Shown one piece after another: positions 8,832-16,620 of a stretch of DNA of 45,139 nucleotides (position 1 is its first letter; every line of letters begins with the position of its first letter). The translations under genes and the position numbers were made by a program. This DNA comes from a virus. The notes beneath the pieces were generated by a model, which made no database searches, was not told the origin of the DNA, and saw nothing but the letters and a program-made list of their open reading frames with translations. Location: IMG/VR virus record IMGVR_UViG_3300030329_003224, positions 1 to 45,139 of that record. One strand, 5' to 3'.

Positions 8832-10870
8832 TGAAAATTATAGGAAGAGGTGATGATACTTTGTCTTTAGTCGATTTGGCTAACGAAGTCACTGGTTTAC
8901 TATCCTTGGCAAATTTAAATTTATCTACAAATGGCACTATTATTGTTGGTGGAGCTAATCCAGCAGCAGTAACCGGGGCTAGTCTCGCTGGACCTGGTTT
9001 AACCGCTACTGTCGGTGATGGTGCTTTAGCTTTGAATGTTATTGGGGGGACTGGTATTGATGTGGCAGCAGATGCTGTTTCTGTAGATGTTTCTGATTTT
9101 ATGACTAACGGTGTTGATGGTAGGATTGTTACCGCTACTGGTACAGATGCGATGGATGCTGAGGCTTATTTACAATTCTCTCATGATGCTGGTGAAACAA
9201 ATACTGCTACTTTTCAGATATATTCACCCGAAGATGCTGGTGATAAATGTACTATAGCGACTACAACTCACGGTGCTACTAAAATAGCAACTAATGACGA
9301 TGATGCTACTGCAGCTCATTTTGAAGTAGAAGCTGATGGTGATATTACTTTAGATGCTGCTGGGTCGATTTACAACGAAGCGGATGCTATTTACTTTACA
9401 TCGCCAAATGACAATGATCCTATACTTAATATTAAAAATACTCATTCTGGTGATTTAGGAGCTAGATTAAGATTTACAAAAGATAAAGGAGCTGCTGGTG
9501 CAGATGGTGATTTAATTGGTGATATACAATTTTACGCAGATAATACCAACCAAGAATTAACAAGTTTTGCTAGTATACAGAGTACGGTTTCTGAATCTCT
9601 TGATGGTGACGAGGCTGGTAAACTATCATTTTATGTTGCGGAAAGTAATAGTTCGTCTTCACAATTAACAGCTGGATTAGTACTAGAGGGTGAACACGCT
9701 ACAGACGGGGAGGTTGATGTAACCATAGGGGCTGGAACAGCTTCAACAACAACTATCGCTGGAACATTAACAATGGGAAGCACGGCGACTTTGAATAACA
9801 GTGGTCAATTAATGAACGGATTACAACCAAACATCTCAACGTTAAATGGGGTAACAAGTATTGGGGCTGGATCTACCGGTAGTACTCTTTCAGTTCATAA
9901 CACTGGTATTATTATGAGTCATTCATCTGGATCTTCTCCTGTTTTACAAATGACCAACACTACAAATGATATAAATGGCGCTAGTATTAGTTTAATAAAA
10001 GATAGAGGGGCTGGTCAAGATAATGATTTCTGTGGGCTGTTTAAGTTTATGAGCATGGACGATTCTGACGCGTTGCAAATATACGGGCAAATATATACAC
10101 AGGTTCATGATGCGACTGCTGGGGAAGAATCTGGAAAACTAATTTTACAAGTAGCGAATCATGATGGTGGTCAAGGTTCTGGCTTAATATTAACAGGTGG
10201 TAGTGAAAATAATGAAGTTGATGCTGTTATTGGGCTAGGTGCTAATTCATTAACTACTGTTTCTGGAGATTTATCAGTAACAACCGGTTTAATACTTGAT
10301 AGTGTAGACGTAACAGCTATACAAACATCTGGTGAATCATTTGCAGATAATGATACTAGTTTAATGACCTCTGCCGCAATTGATGATAGAATAAATAGAC
10401 CAACTAAATCAATACAAGTAATTTCTGCTAACTTTAAGGATAACCAAGGAACCACAGAGACTTTTATACCTTTATCTGCACAACCAGAAGAAAAAACAAG
10501 CTTTGGTAATGAACAATCACTTCTTTTAATGCCTACAAGTGGGTATGTTAGAGAAATAATAATTAGAGCTCATTACGGTACATATACATCTGAAAATATA
10601 GTATATAAAATATACAGAAGACCTAAAAATAAAAAGGTTAATGGTAGTACTCAAATTGGAAGTGATATAACTGTTGCTGCTCCATTGCAAAGCGTAGATG
10701 ACGATAACAACACTAGAAGTACTGGTGATTTAGGAACGACATATGGTTATAGTAAATGGGATATGTTAGGTATAAGCATGACACACCAAAGCACTGGACC
10801 AACATCCTCAACAGACAAAACCTATATAACCGTAGTTTTAGAAAATGATTTAACAGACCTTGGATATTAA
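8831..10870 (+). CDS. Tail fibre-like protein
   Basis: 679 residues, Gly/Ala/Asp/Thr-rich and repetitive, as in phage fibres. Two copies of a domain of about 140 residues are visible: one around residues 190-315 (PILNIKNTHSGDLGARLRF ... EAGKLSFYV ... SQLTAGLVLEG) and one around 360-480 (PVLQMTNTTNDINGASISL ... ESGKLILQV ... SGLILTGG). Each is followed by a VxIGxG(A/T) trimer-type segment. The C-terminal 150 residues form a separate domain, possibly the receptor-binding tip. No S74 chaperone domain is present at its end. Confidence 0.7.
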   Translation: MKIIGRGDDTLSLVDLANEVTGLLSLANLNLSTNGTIIVGGANPAAVTGASLAGPGLTATVGDGALALNVIGGTGIDVAADAVSVDVSDFMTNGVDGRIVTATGTDAMDAEAYLQFSHDAGETNTATFQIYSPEDAGDKCTIATTTHGATKIATNDDDATAAHFEVEADGDITLDAAGSIYNEADAIYFTSPNDNDPILNIKNTHSGDLGARLRFTKDKGAAGADGDLIGDIQFYADNTNQELTSFASIQSTVSESLDGDEAGKLSFYVAESNSSSSQLTAGLVLEGEHATDGEVDVTIGAGTASTTTIAGTLTMGSTATLNNSGQLMNGLQPNISTLNGVTSIGAGSTGSTLSVHNTGIIMSHSSGSSPVLQMTNTTNDINGASISLIKDRGAGQDNDFCGLFKFMSMDDSDALQIYGQIYTQVHDATAGEESGKLILQVANHDGGQGSGLILTGGSENNEVDAVIGLGANSLTTVSGDLSVTTGLILDSVDVTAIQTSGESFADNDTSLMTSAAIDDRINRPTKSIQVISANFKDNQGTTETFIPLSAQPEEKTSFGNEQSLLLMPTSGYVREIIIRAHYGTYTSENIVYKIYRRPKNKKVNGSTQIGSDITVAAPLQSVDDDNNTRSTGDLGTTYGYSKWDMLGISMTHQSTGPTSSTDKTYITVVLENDLTDLGY

Positions 10871-10882
10871 AAATAAATAATT

Positions 10883-11137
10883 ATGAAAATGAGAAACGCA
10901 CCATTAAGAGCATTTGCGAAAGATTCGCCAATGAAAAAGAAAAAAGCTTTTGATTTTAGTAAAAAAGCTGACTATTCTAAAGAAAAAACTTCAAAAACAT
11001 TAGGGGCTAAAGTAGCAAAAGCTTTTATACCTGATTTAAGCACGCCTACGAGCGCTGCAATGGAATTTTTACCTGTCGGTAAAGCTAAAAAATTATATAA
11101 AGTTGCGAAAGCAGCCTGGAAAGGAAGAAAATCATAA
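10883..11137 (+). CDS. Small very basic protein with SPMK motif
   Basis: 84 residues, about one quarter Lys. The N-terminus reads RNAPLRAFAKDSPMKKKK, a looser version of the PFKMKG plus SPxK arrangement seen in other small genes here. The rest is helical and Lys/Ala-rich. It is the last rightward gene before the terminator. It is likely a nucleic-acid-binding or internal virion protein, by analogy with the tagged family. Confidence 0.6.
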   Translation: MKMRNAPLRAFAKDSPMKKKKAFDFSKKADYSKEKTSKTLGAKVAKAFIPDLSTPTSAAMEFLPVGKAKKLYKVAKAAWKGRKS

Positions 11138-11141
11138 AAAA

Positions 11142-11165
11142 AAAGGGAGCCGTTAAGCTCCCTTT
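11142..11165. terminator. Bidirectional intrinsic terminator
   Basis: A perfect 9-bp stem (aaagggagc / gctcccttt) with a 6-base loop, with A residues before and T residues after it, lies exactly between convergent genes (ends at 11137 and 11182). It can stop transcription from both sides and marks the end of the leftward and rightward units. Confidence 0.85.
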
Positions 11166-11181
11166 ATTAATTTAAGATTAT

Positions 11182-11376
11182 TTAGAATTGCTTATTCTTT
11201 TGATCTTGAACTTCAATCCTAACTTCTTGAGCTAATGCTTTTACTTTTTGCATAGCTTTTCTTACCCGCGTTCCTGCGGAATTATTCCCTTCAACAAATT
11301 TAGTTACATCAGATTGACAGTCATTAACTGTATCTTGTAATTCATCGTATAAAGAATCTAATTTATTAAAACTCAT
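11182..11376 (-). CDS. Histone H1-like protein (Hc1 family)
   Basis: 64 residues. The pattern FVEGNNSAGTRVRKAMQK followed by VKALAQEVRIEVQDQKN is the signature of the small Hc1-type proteins widespread in Bacteroidetes (KxAGTRxRKAMQxIKxLAQExRxxV). These are DNA-associated proteins in the host cell. Being phage-coded, it may condense phage DNA, act on the host nucleoid, or modulate transcription. It is the last gene of the leftward unit, next to the terminator. Confidence 0.8.
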   Translation of the reverse strand: MSFNKLDSLYDELQDTVNDCQSDVTKFVEGNNSAGTRVRKAMQKVKALAQEVRIEVQDQKNKQF

Positions 11377-11407
11377 AATTTAATTTAATTTAAGTTACTA
11401 TATTTAA

Positions 11408-11662
11408 TTACTTTTTACAGTCTGTTGGAACACCACATCTTTCACATAAAAAGAAATACATGATAAATACTAGTGCTAATAAACCTACAAAACCAGCATT
11501 ACCTAACGCGTTTACCATTCCCATAAAGTTTCCTATTATGTCCATGTTAAATATTGTAGTTCCTGTTAATAGTGTCCATAGGATTGTTACTGGTACAATA
11601 GACATCATAATGCCTACTAATCCACTAAAAAATCCTGTAAAATAATTCATTACTTTTTCCAT
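11408..11662 (-). CDS. Small membrane protein with two helices and Cys-rich tail
   Basis: 84 residues. Two hydrophobic segments (about residues 8-34 and 48-72) are followed by a short tail CERCGVPTDCKK with three Cys that could bind metal. The size and topology would fit a holin-type or envelope protein, though the Cys tail is unusual for that. No family was recognised. Confidence 0.6.
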   Translation of the reverse strand: MEKVMNYFTGFFSGLVGIMMSIVPVTILWTLLTGTTIFNMDIIGNFMGMVNALGNAGFVGLLALVFIMYFFLCERCGVPTDCKK

Positions 11663-11686
11663 TTCGTTTTTGTTTTAGTTAATACT

Positions 11687-12106
11687 TTAAAATTTATAAG
11701 ATACACCTAATCTAAATTCTCCATCTCTTTCGCCATTTTCATCTTCTTTTAAAGACATAACATAGCTAGGATCAACATATAAATTTCTCCATACGTTGTA
11801 AGAATATCCAATACCTAGGTCTAACTTATCTTTTAATTCAGCTTCTGAATCTTTTTCGTAATTATATATACAAGTAGCCCAAAGACCGTGGTGTATATCA
11901 TAACGTCCAAGTAATTCATACTTATCTTCTCCGTCCATAGTAGCGGCAACCATCAATTTTTCGTTTACTTGATAACCGATACCAATCATGTCCGTAGCAT
12001 TCCAAGTTGAATCAGAACCCTCACTAAATGTTGTCAACGCTACAAATTGCGCCGAGGCAAAAGTAGTAACAAAAGCTAACATCATTGTTAAAAATAATTT
12101 GTTCAT
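11687..12106 (-). CDS. Small outer-membrane beta-barrel-like protein
   Basis: 139 residues with a signal peptide ending FASAQ (cut before Gln20). The mature part has alternating strands and turns (MIGIGYQVNEKLMVAATMDG, LDLGIGYSYNVWRNLYVDPSY) and ends GEFRLGVSYKF, with the terminal Phe typical of barrel insertion signals. It probably sits in the host outer membrane. A role in superinfection exclusion or uptake is only a guess. It lies just downstream of the ribonucleotide reductase in the same unit. Confidence 0.7.
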   Translation of the reverse strand: MNKLFLTMMLAFVTTFASAQFVALTTFSEGSDSTWNATDMIGIGYQVNEKLMVAATMDGEDKYELLGRYDIHHGLWATCIYNYEKDSEAELKDKLDLGIGYSYNVWRNLYVDPSYVMSLKEDENGERDGEFRLGVSYKF

Positions 12107-12120
12107 AATAATTGTTTTAG

Positions 12121-13992
12121 TTATAGGCTTGTAATTTCACAGACTCCACCGGCACAAGCCAATTCACCTGATAGATCTGTTTCGTCAGTCTCTTCAACAA
12201 CACGAGATAAATCAATATCGTTTAAAGACTTAACTCTTTTTTCAAACTCTTTTTTAGTTATATCTTCAAAAGGAGCTTGAGTATACGTTCCACCATCATA
12301 TGGTAGAACTGATAAACCATTATAACAGTCTCTGTTTTTCCACATCCATTCACCAGCTTTTTTCCAGTCGCCATCTTTTAAACTTATTGTTGCAGATACA
12401 TTGTGGGTATTAGATCCTTTTCTATGTCCAGGTTTAACCCATTCTGTAGCAACTTTTTTAACTCTTTTAAGTAAGTCAAAAGCAGACTCAGTTCTTAATA
12501 TTGAACCTTTTGGAGCTGATTGTGGTATTTCAATAACAGCAGTGTCGTGTGGTCTAAAATATTCATCTTTCACTAATTCTGGATGATTTATTTTTAAATA
12601 ACTATATATAGCCTCGTTCTTTCCTACACGAAGTCTTCTAATATAATAATCGTTGTGCCAAGCGTGAATACCTGAAGATGTACCAAGTACTAACGAAGTT
12701 GTTCCAGCGGGTTTAACACATGTTGTTCTTGCCGCTTTGTTTATTCCTATTAGTTTTGCTACTCTTGTATTCTCTCGTTTTACTGTACTTGCAGCTGCCT
12801 TCATATCCAGCTGGAGCACAGCGGCACTCCCTATTCCTGTCATTGACACACCTATAAGCGCGTCTTTCTCTGTTGTTTCTTGCCATATTTCTCTTAGATA
12901 GTGGAATTCCGTATAACCCGCTTGAAGCGTGCCAATGAATGCAGCGGCTTTAACGCGAGCGTTAAGGTCTTCTTGGCTTGTGACGTCACTTACATTAACT
13001 TCACACAAGTTACAGAACTGATAGGGCCTTAAAGCTATCTCACAACAAGGATTGGTTCCCCAATCTTTATCATGATTAAAATATATTCCTGGCTCTCCAG
13101 CTCCGGATAATTCAATACGTTTCCACAAATCTAAGAAAAATTCCTTTGTTATTTTATGTCTCATTAAAACCGCTGAGTTATTAGCTCTACCTCTTTGTGG
13201 ATTCTTTTCCCACCAAGATCCAGATTTACATGATATCATTTCTTCATCATAAGCTGAAAATAAACTTATTAATGCTGCTCGTCTGATTCCGCCAGCGAGT
13301 ACAGCGTCAGCAATATGACAAATAATATCATGGACTTCAAGAGTAGATAACTGTGTTCCATCTTCTTTCGATTCTAATATTCCTTTTATTTTTACAATAC
13401 ATTCTTTTAATGGTTGTGGTCCTGGGGCTTTTCCCCCTGAGGTCACGAGACGTGCTCCCTTAGGCCTAATATCAGAATAATCAAACTTTATCTTAGATGA
13501 TCTCTTAGAGCCTAAATAAGACTTAATTAAAACCTTAATACTATCAGACCAACCCTCTATTGAATCCCCTATAACAAATCTTCTGGTTCTACCTTCAAAT
13601 GGTTTTGTTATGTGTGGAAGAGAAATGATATGATGCTTTTGAACACTATAACCAACGCCACAACCAGATAGTAAAAGAAACATACACTCACTAAAACTAT
13701 CAACATGATCGATAGGGAGGTAGCTGCAGTTGTACAGGCGGTTCGGACTGATTTCAATAGGTTTGCCACTAAACTGAAGCGAGCGCATACTTGGTAAAAC
13801 TTTTTTCTTGTAAACATATCTATAAACTTCTTCTATTTGATTATATAATTCTGGGTATCTTTTTTGGTGCATTTCTTTATTCCTTGTTACCAATTCCTCC
13901 CAGCTTTCTCTTTTATTTGTTTCTGGTATATATTTAGCATATTTCATATGCACTGTAATATCAGAAAGTATTTTATTATTTAATTTTGTCAT
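12121..13992 (-). CDS. nrdJ: Class II (B12-dependent) ribonucleotide reductase, monomeric type
   Basis: 623 residues; reduces ribonucleotides to deoxyribonucleotides using adenosylcobalamin. Landmarks match the Lactobacillus RTPR type: NCSY (Cys89, equal to Cys119), SGCGVGYSVQ (109-118), NPCCE with Cys316 and QFCNL with Cys327. The 11-residue gap equals that between Cys408 (thiyl radical) and Cys419 (reductant). The C-terminus has the CAGGVC pair that recycles the disulphide. It is shorter than the 739-residue reference, so some peripheral parts are reduced. The start overlaps the stop of the small gene upstream by one base. Confidence 0.92.
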   Translation of the reverse strand: MTKLNNKILSDITVHMKYAKYIPETNKRESWEELVTRNKEMHQKRYPELYNQIEEVYRYVYKKKVLPSMRSLQFSGKPIEISPNRLYNCSYLPIDHVDSFSECMFLLLSGCGVGYSVQKHHIISLPHITKPFEGRTRRFVIGDSIEGWSDSIKVLIKSYLGSKRSSKIKFDYSDIRPKGARLVTSGGKAPGPQPLKECIVKIKGILESKEDGTQLSTLEVHDIICHIADAVLAGGIRRAALISLFSAYDEEMISCKSGSWWEKNPQRGRANNSAVLMRHKITKEFFLDLWKRIELSGAGEPGIYFNHDKDWGTNPCCEIALRPYQFCNLCEVNVSDVTSQEDLNARVKAAAFIGTLQAGYTEFHYLREIWQETTEKDALIGVSMTGIGSAAVLQLDMKAAASTVKRENTRVAKLIGINKAARTTCVKPAGTTSLVLGTSSGIHAWHNDYYIRRLRVGKNEAIYSYLKINHPELVKDEYFRPHDTAVIEIPQSAPKGSILRTESAFDLLKRVKKVATEWVKPGHRKGSNTHNVSATISLKDGDWKKAGEWMWKNRDCYNGLSVLPYDGGTYTQAPFEDITKKEFEKRVKSLNDIDLSRVVEETDETDLSGELACAGGVCEITSL

Positions 13993-14135
13993 TATTTAAT
14001 TTTATATATAGTTAAGCAAATATCTATGAATAATAAATAAACTACGTGATTTGTTTTTGATTTTTCAACGTAAGACCTTACGCCTAATAATAAGCCAGGA
14101 AAAGTTCCGAAGCTTAATTCCCAATTATTTTTCAT
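13992..14135 (-). CDS. Small conserved-looking hypothetical protein (47 aa)
   Basis: 47 codons between the endonuclease and the reductase: MKNNWELSFGTFPGLLLG then VRSYVEKSKTNHVVYLLFID and a short end. The start lies 11 bases inside the endonuclease gene and the TAA stop shares its last A with the reductase ATG, so it is translationally coupled on both sides. Short proteins of the style W-x-SFGxxPGLLxGVRSY occur in marine phages to my knowledge; the function is unknown. Confidence 0.7.
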   Translation of the reverse strand: MKNNWELSFGTFPGLLLGVRSYVEKSKTNHVVYLLFIDICLTIYKIK

Positions 14136-14589
14136 TTCTTAGATTTTTGGTTATTAATTTAATTACTTCGTCACATTCTTTTTGGTTCTGAGGTTTATAT
14201 AAAGTTACATGTTTTAAGTTACAATTAACATATTTTTTAAACATTTTCCAGCGAATTGGAAAACTTTCATTTGCCCTACCTTTGCATTCAATTATAAATG
14301 AATCACTTACAAAATCAGGAGTATATTTGATATTTAAAATCTTTTTTTGACCTCTATTAACCATATCTCCTTTGCCGTTACTTTGTCTTTCATAAGAATC
14401 AACATTAAATTGAAATGCTTCTTGTAGCACATATGTTTCTCCTTCGTATTTAGCTTTTATTTTAGCTTTTTTTAAGGCTACATACATATACTTTTCTAGA
14501 CCTGAAGCAAATTGAATCCCGTCGAATGTGACTTTCTTAGATCTAACAGGACCCTTTTTTCTTTTATATCGTTTCTTGAATGTCGTCAT
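14125..14589 (-). CDS. PDDEXK endonuclease (T7 endonuclease I / DUF1064-like)
   Basis: 154 residues. It has a very basic N-terminus, then FASGLEKYMY (Glu32), IKYTPDF (Asp92) and FIIECKG (Glu101, Lys103), the catalytic set of PDDEXK nucleases, in the spacing seen in DUF1064 and T7 endonuclease I. It probably resolves branched DNA made by recombination and replication. It overlaps both neighbours and shares the operon with the RecE-like exonuclease and ERF protein. Confidence 0.8.
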   Translation of the reverse strand: MTTFKKRYKRKKGPVRSKKVTFDGIQFASGLEKYMYVALKKAKIKAKYEGETYVLQEAFQFNVDSYERQSNGKGDMVNRGQKKILNIKYTPDFVSDSFIIECKGRANESFPIRWKMFKKYVNCNLKHVTLYKPQNQKECDEVIKLITKNLRNEK

Positions 14590-14881
14590 CTATACATCTT
14601 TGAATTAAACTTTCTTCAGATAAGTCTCGAAGTTCTTCTCGTGCTGTTTGTATATACAATATAGCATCCATTAATTCTTCTTGTATATCATTTAAATAAC
14701 CCTGAAGATCTTTCATTTTAAGTCTACGTTCATCATCTAATGTTGATCCATATTTTGAATAACCAGTATTTGATCTTTCAATAAATTTATCAACCACGTT
14801 TTTAACTACTGGATCTCTAAACCCATAAGACTTTCTTTCTACGATACCGTCCATACCGTCATATATTTCTCTACTACTCAT
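14564..14881 (-). CDS. Hypothetical protein, possible MazG-like helical fold
   Basis: 105 residues, helical. FIERSNTGYSKYGSTLDDER is followed by LQGYLNDIQEELMDAILYIQ. The EELMDA segment recalls the EExxD metal-binding motif of all-alpha NTP pyrophosphatases, and the neighbour upstream carries a clear MazG-like domain. Assignment as a nucleotide pyrophosphohydrolase is tentative. Its 3' end overlaps the endonuclease by 26 bases. Confidence 0.65.
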   Translation of the reverse strand: MSSREIYDGMDGIVERKSYGFRDPVVKNVVDKFIERSNTGYSKYGSTLDDERRLKMKDLQGYLNDIQEELMDAILYIQTAREELRDLSEESLIQRCIDDDIQETI

Positions 14882-14883
14882 AA

Positions 14884-15717
14884 TTAATCTTTTTTAAATG
14901 TTCCGTTACTCATTTTACCTGTTCTATTTTTAATCTCGTTATATGCAGCTTCAATACATTCTTCGATAGTTGTGTCAGCTAGTTTAGCTAGATTTGTTAA
15001 TACAACCACACAATCGCCAATACCATCTATAATTTCAGCTTTGTCATCTTTAAGTACAGCTCTACATATTTCACCGGCTTCTTCCATTAACTTTAATGTT
15101 TGCGTTTTAGGATCGCCTTTGTCATATAATCCTCTCTCTTGAGCCCACATTCTAATCAAATCAAAGTGAGAAATATATGTTCCTGGGTTTTTTACTTCTT
15201 TTTCAAGCCTATGATCTGCTCCAACTGGAAACAATCCACCAGTTGTGGTTTTACCATTATATGGGTCGTTATTATCAAAATATCTAGCAAAAGCTTTGTT
15301 ATACACATAACAACGCTCTTCATTATACATAGAGGTTTTTACATTTTTCATAATCCATGATATTGAGCTATCTGTAATTATACATTTACCAAATTCTGTT
15401 TCCCATGTCATACCTTTATTGTCCATAAGCTGTCCTTTTAACTTATTTACTGGACATGGAAACGTTGTTGTTTGTTCTGTTACGTTTATTTTCATATTTT
15501 TATTAAATTTAAGTTCATTATAAGGTACTTCGTCTACTTTGTATCCGTAGCACTTTTGCATTATTTGTTCACCTATTGATATAAAATCTATATCATCAGA
15601 TGTTTCTATTATTTCGTATTCACCTGGATAATATCCTTGTTGCTTATGAACACGTTCTTCAAGGTTAGTTGTTACACCAACCTTTTTTCCTGGTATGTGA
15701 TATAAGTAATATGTCAT
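14884..15717 (-). CDS. Fusion of a GIY-YIG-like domain and a MazG-like NTP pyrophosphohydrolase
   Basis: 277 residues. The N-terminus (YYLYHIPGKKVGVTTNLEER...) resembles a GIY-YIG nuclease core, with YLY and KVG in place of GIY and YIG and the Arg after NLEE. The middle (about 75-185) is unassigned. The C-terminal third (LKLMEEAGEICRAVLKDD ... EIIDGIGDCVVVLTNLAKL) has the EExxE and ExxD motifs of MazG-like enzymes that hydrolyse (d)NTPs. Whether the nuclease part is active is unclear. It starts in an ATGA overlap with the ThyA-like gene. Confidence 0.75.
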   Translation of the reverse strand: MTYYLYHIPGKKVGVTTNLEERVHKQQGYYPGEYEIIETSDDIDFISIGEQIMQKCYGYKVDEVPYNELKFNKNMKINVTEQTTTFPCPVNKLKGQLMDNKGMTWETEFGKCIITDSSISWIMKNVKTSMYNEERCYVYNKAFARYFDNNDPYNGKTTTGGLFPVGADHRLEKEVKNPGTYISHFDLIRMWAQERGLYDKGDPKTQTLKLMEEAGEICRAVLKDDKAEIIDGIGDCVVVLTNLAKLADTTIEECIEAAYNEIKNRTGKMSNGTFKKD

Positions 15718-16370
15718 ATTTTATCATTATATAAGTGCATATTATGTGCAAAATGATAATATACACCGGTTTCAATATTTAACTTTTTAGAGACCATTTC
15801 TTGCAGTTTAGAGAATTGATATTGATCATTACAAAAACCATACCAAAGATCGTTAGATCGCATCGTAACACACATGTCAAGCCTACCATGTAATATTGTA
15901 AACTGTATAGCGTAAGTACAAGGTGTATCATAACTATAATCGTCAATTTCTTTACCATCATATATGGATATACAAGCTTGTCTAGTACTAGGATTAGCCT
16001 TTAACATGGTAAATACTTTGTTTAATTGGGTATTACGTTGCCACTGATAACCATAGTTAGAATTAACATAACCCTTTTTATCCGCCATGCGTTTCCATAT
16101 TTCAGGTATCTTGCCATATATTTCGCCTAACGTACCTATGTGTGGGTCGCCTGATAAATACCACTTCCATTCAGCTTCAGCATAATCTTCTGACCATTTA
16201 CGTTCTTTGTTTATTATCTTTCTATCTTTAGGATCTGTTATATAGAACCCAACATTAAAAAGAGCTTTAGTATCTCCAAAATCTACACCGTCTTGTAATA
16301 TACGATCGTGTAAGTACTCATATGCTTCATTTGCGTTTCTAAAGACTTTGTTGTTTATTGTGTTTATCAT
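15714..16370 (-). CDS. ThyA-fold pyrimidine enzyme, probable dCMP hydroxymethylase type
   Basis: 218 residues from the chosen ATG at 16370 (an upstream in-frame ATG at 16451 would add 27 hydrophobic residues that look non-native). The fold is that of thymidylate synthase: catalytic Cys151 in DTPCTYAIQF, RSND (171-174), and the HLY motif (His212, Tyr214). At the position of Asn177 of E. coli ThyA, which reads uracil, this protein has Asp182 (GFCND). T4 dCMP hydroxymethylase also has Asp there. The enzyme therefore likely acts on dCMP rather than dUMP, making a modified cytosine nucleotide. The substrate call is inferred from this one residue. Confidence 0.8.
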   Translation of the reverse strand: MINTINNKVFRNANEAYEYLHDRILQDGVDFGDTKALFNVGFYITDPKDRKIINKERKWSEDYAEAEWKWYLSGDPHIGTLGEIYGKIPEIWKRMADKKGYVNSNYGYQWQRNTQLNKVFTMLKANPSTRQACISIYDGKEIDDYSYDTPCTYAIQFTILHGRLDMCVTMRSNDLWYGFCNDQYQFSKLQEMVSKKLNIETGVYYHFAHNMHLYNDKI

Positions 16371-16620
16371 AATAATATTTATAATATTCGTTAACTTTGT
16401 TATAAACAGTGTCGTTGTCATATCTTTTAGGATCTGTATGTACACTACCATTTATATTTATTTCAATTTGCCATCTATTCATATCGTCTTTCCAATCTGG
16501 GCTTATACCTATACCTATGTTTTTATTTAAACACCAGCCTATAATTTTCATTTCAGTTTTACTCCAACTTCTTTCAGGAGGTCTTCTACTAGGTGATTTT
16601 TGCCATTTCCTAAAAGCCAT
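16339..16620 (-). CDS. Hypothetical Trp-rich small protein
   Basis: 93 residues from the ATG at 16620, whose A is shared with the stop of the primase-helicase; another ATG 12 bases earlier is less likely. It has a basic N-terminus (MAFRKWQKSPSRRPPERSWS), then a compact part with WCLNKN and WQIEININGSVH. It could bind nucleic acid, but no family was recognised. It overlaps the ThyA-like gene by 32 bases. Confidence 0.65.
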   Translation of the reverse strand: MAFRKWQKSPSRRPPERSWSKTEMKIIGWCLNKNIGIGISPDWKDDMNRWQIEININGSVHTDPKRYDNDTVYNKVNEYYKYYYDKHNKQQSL

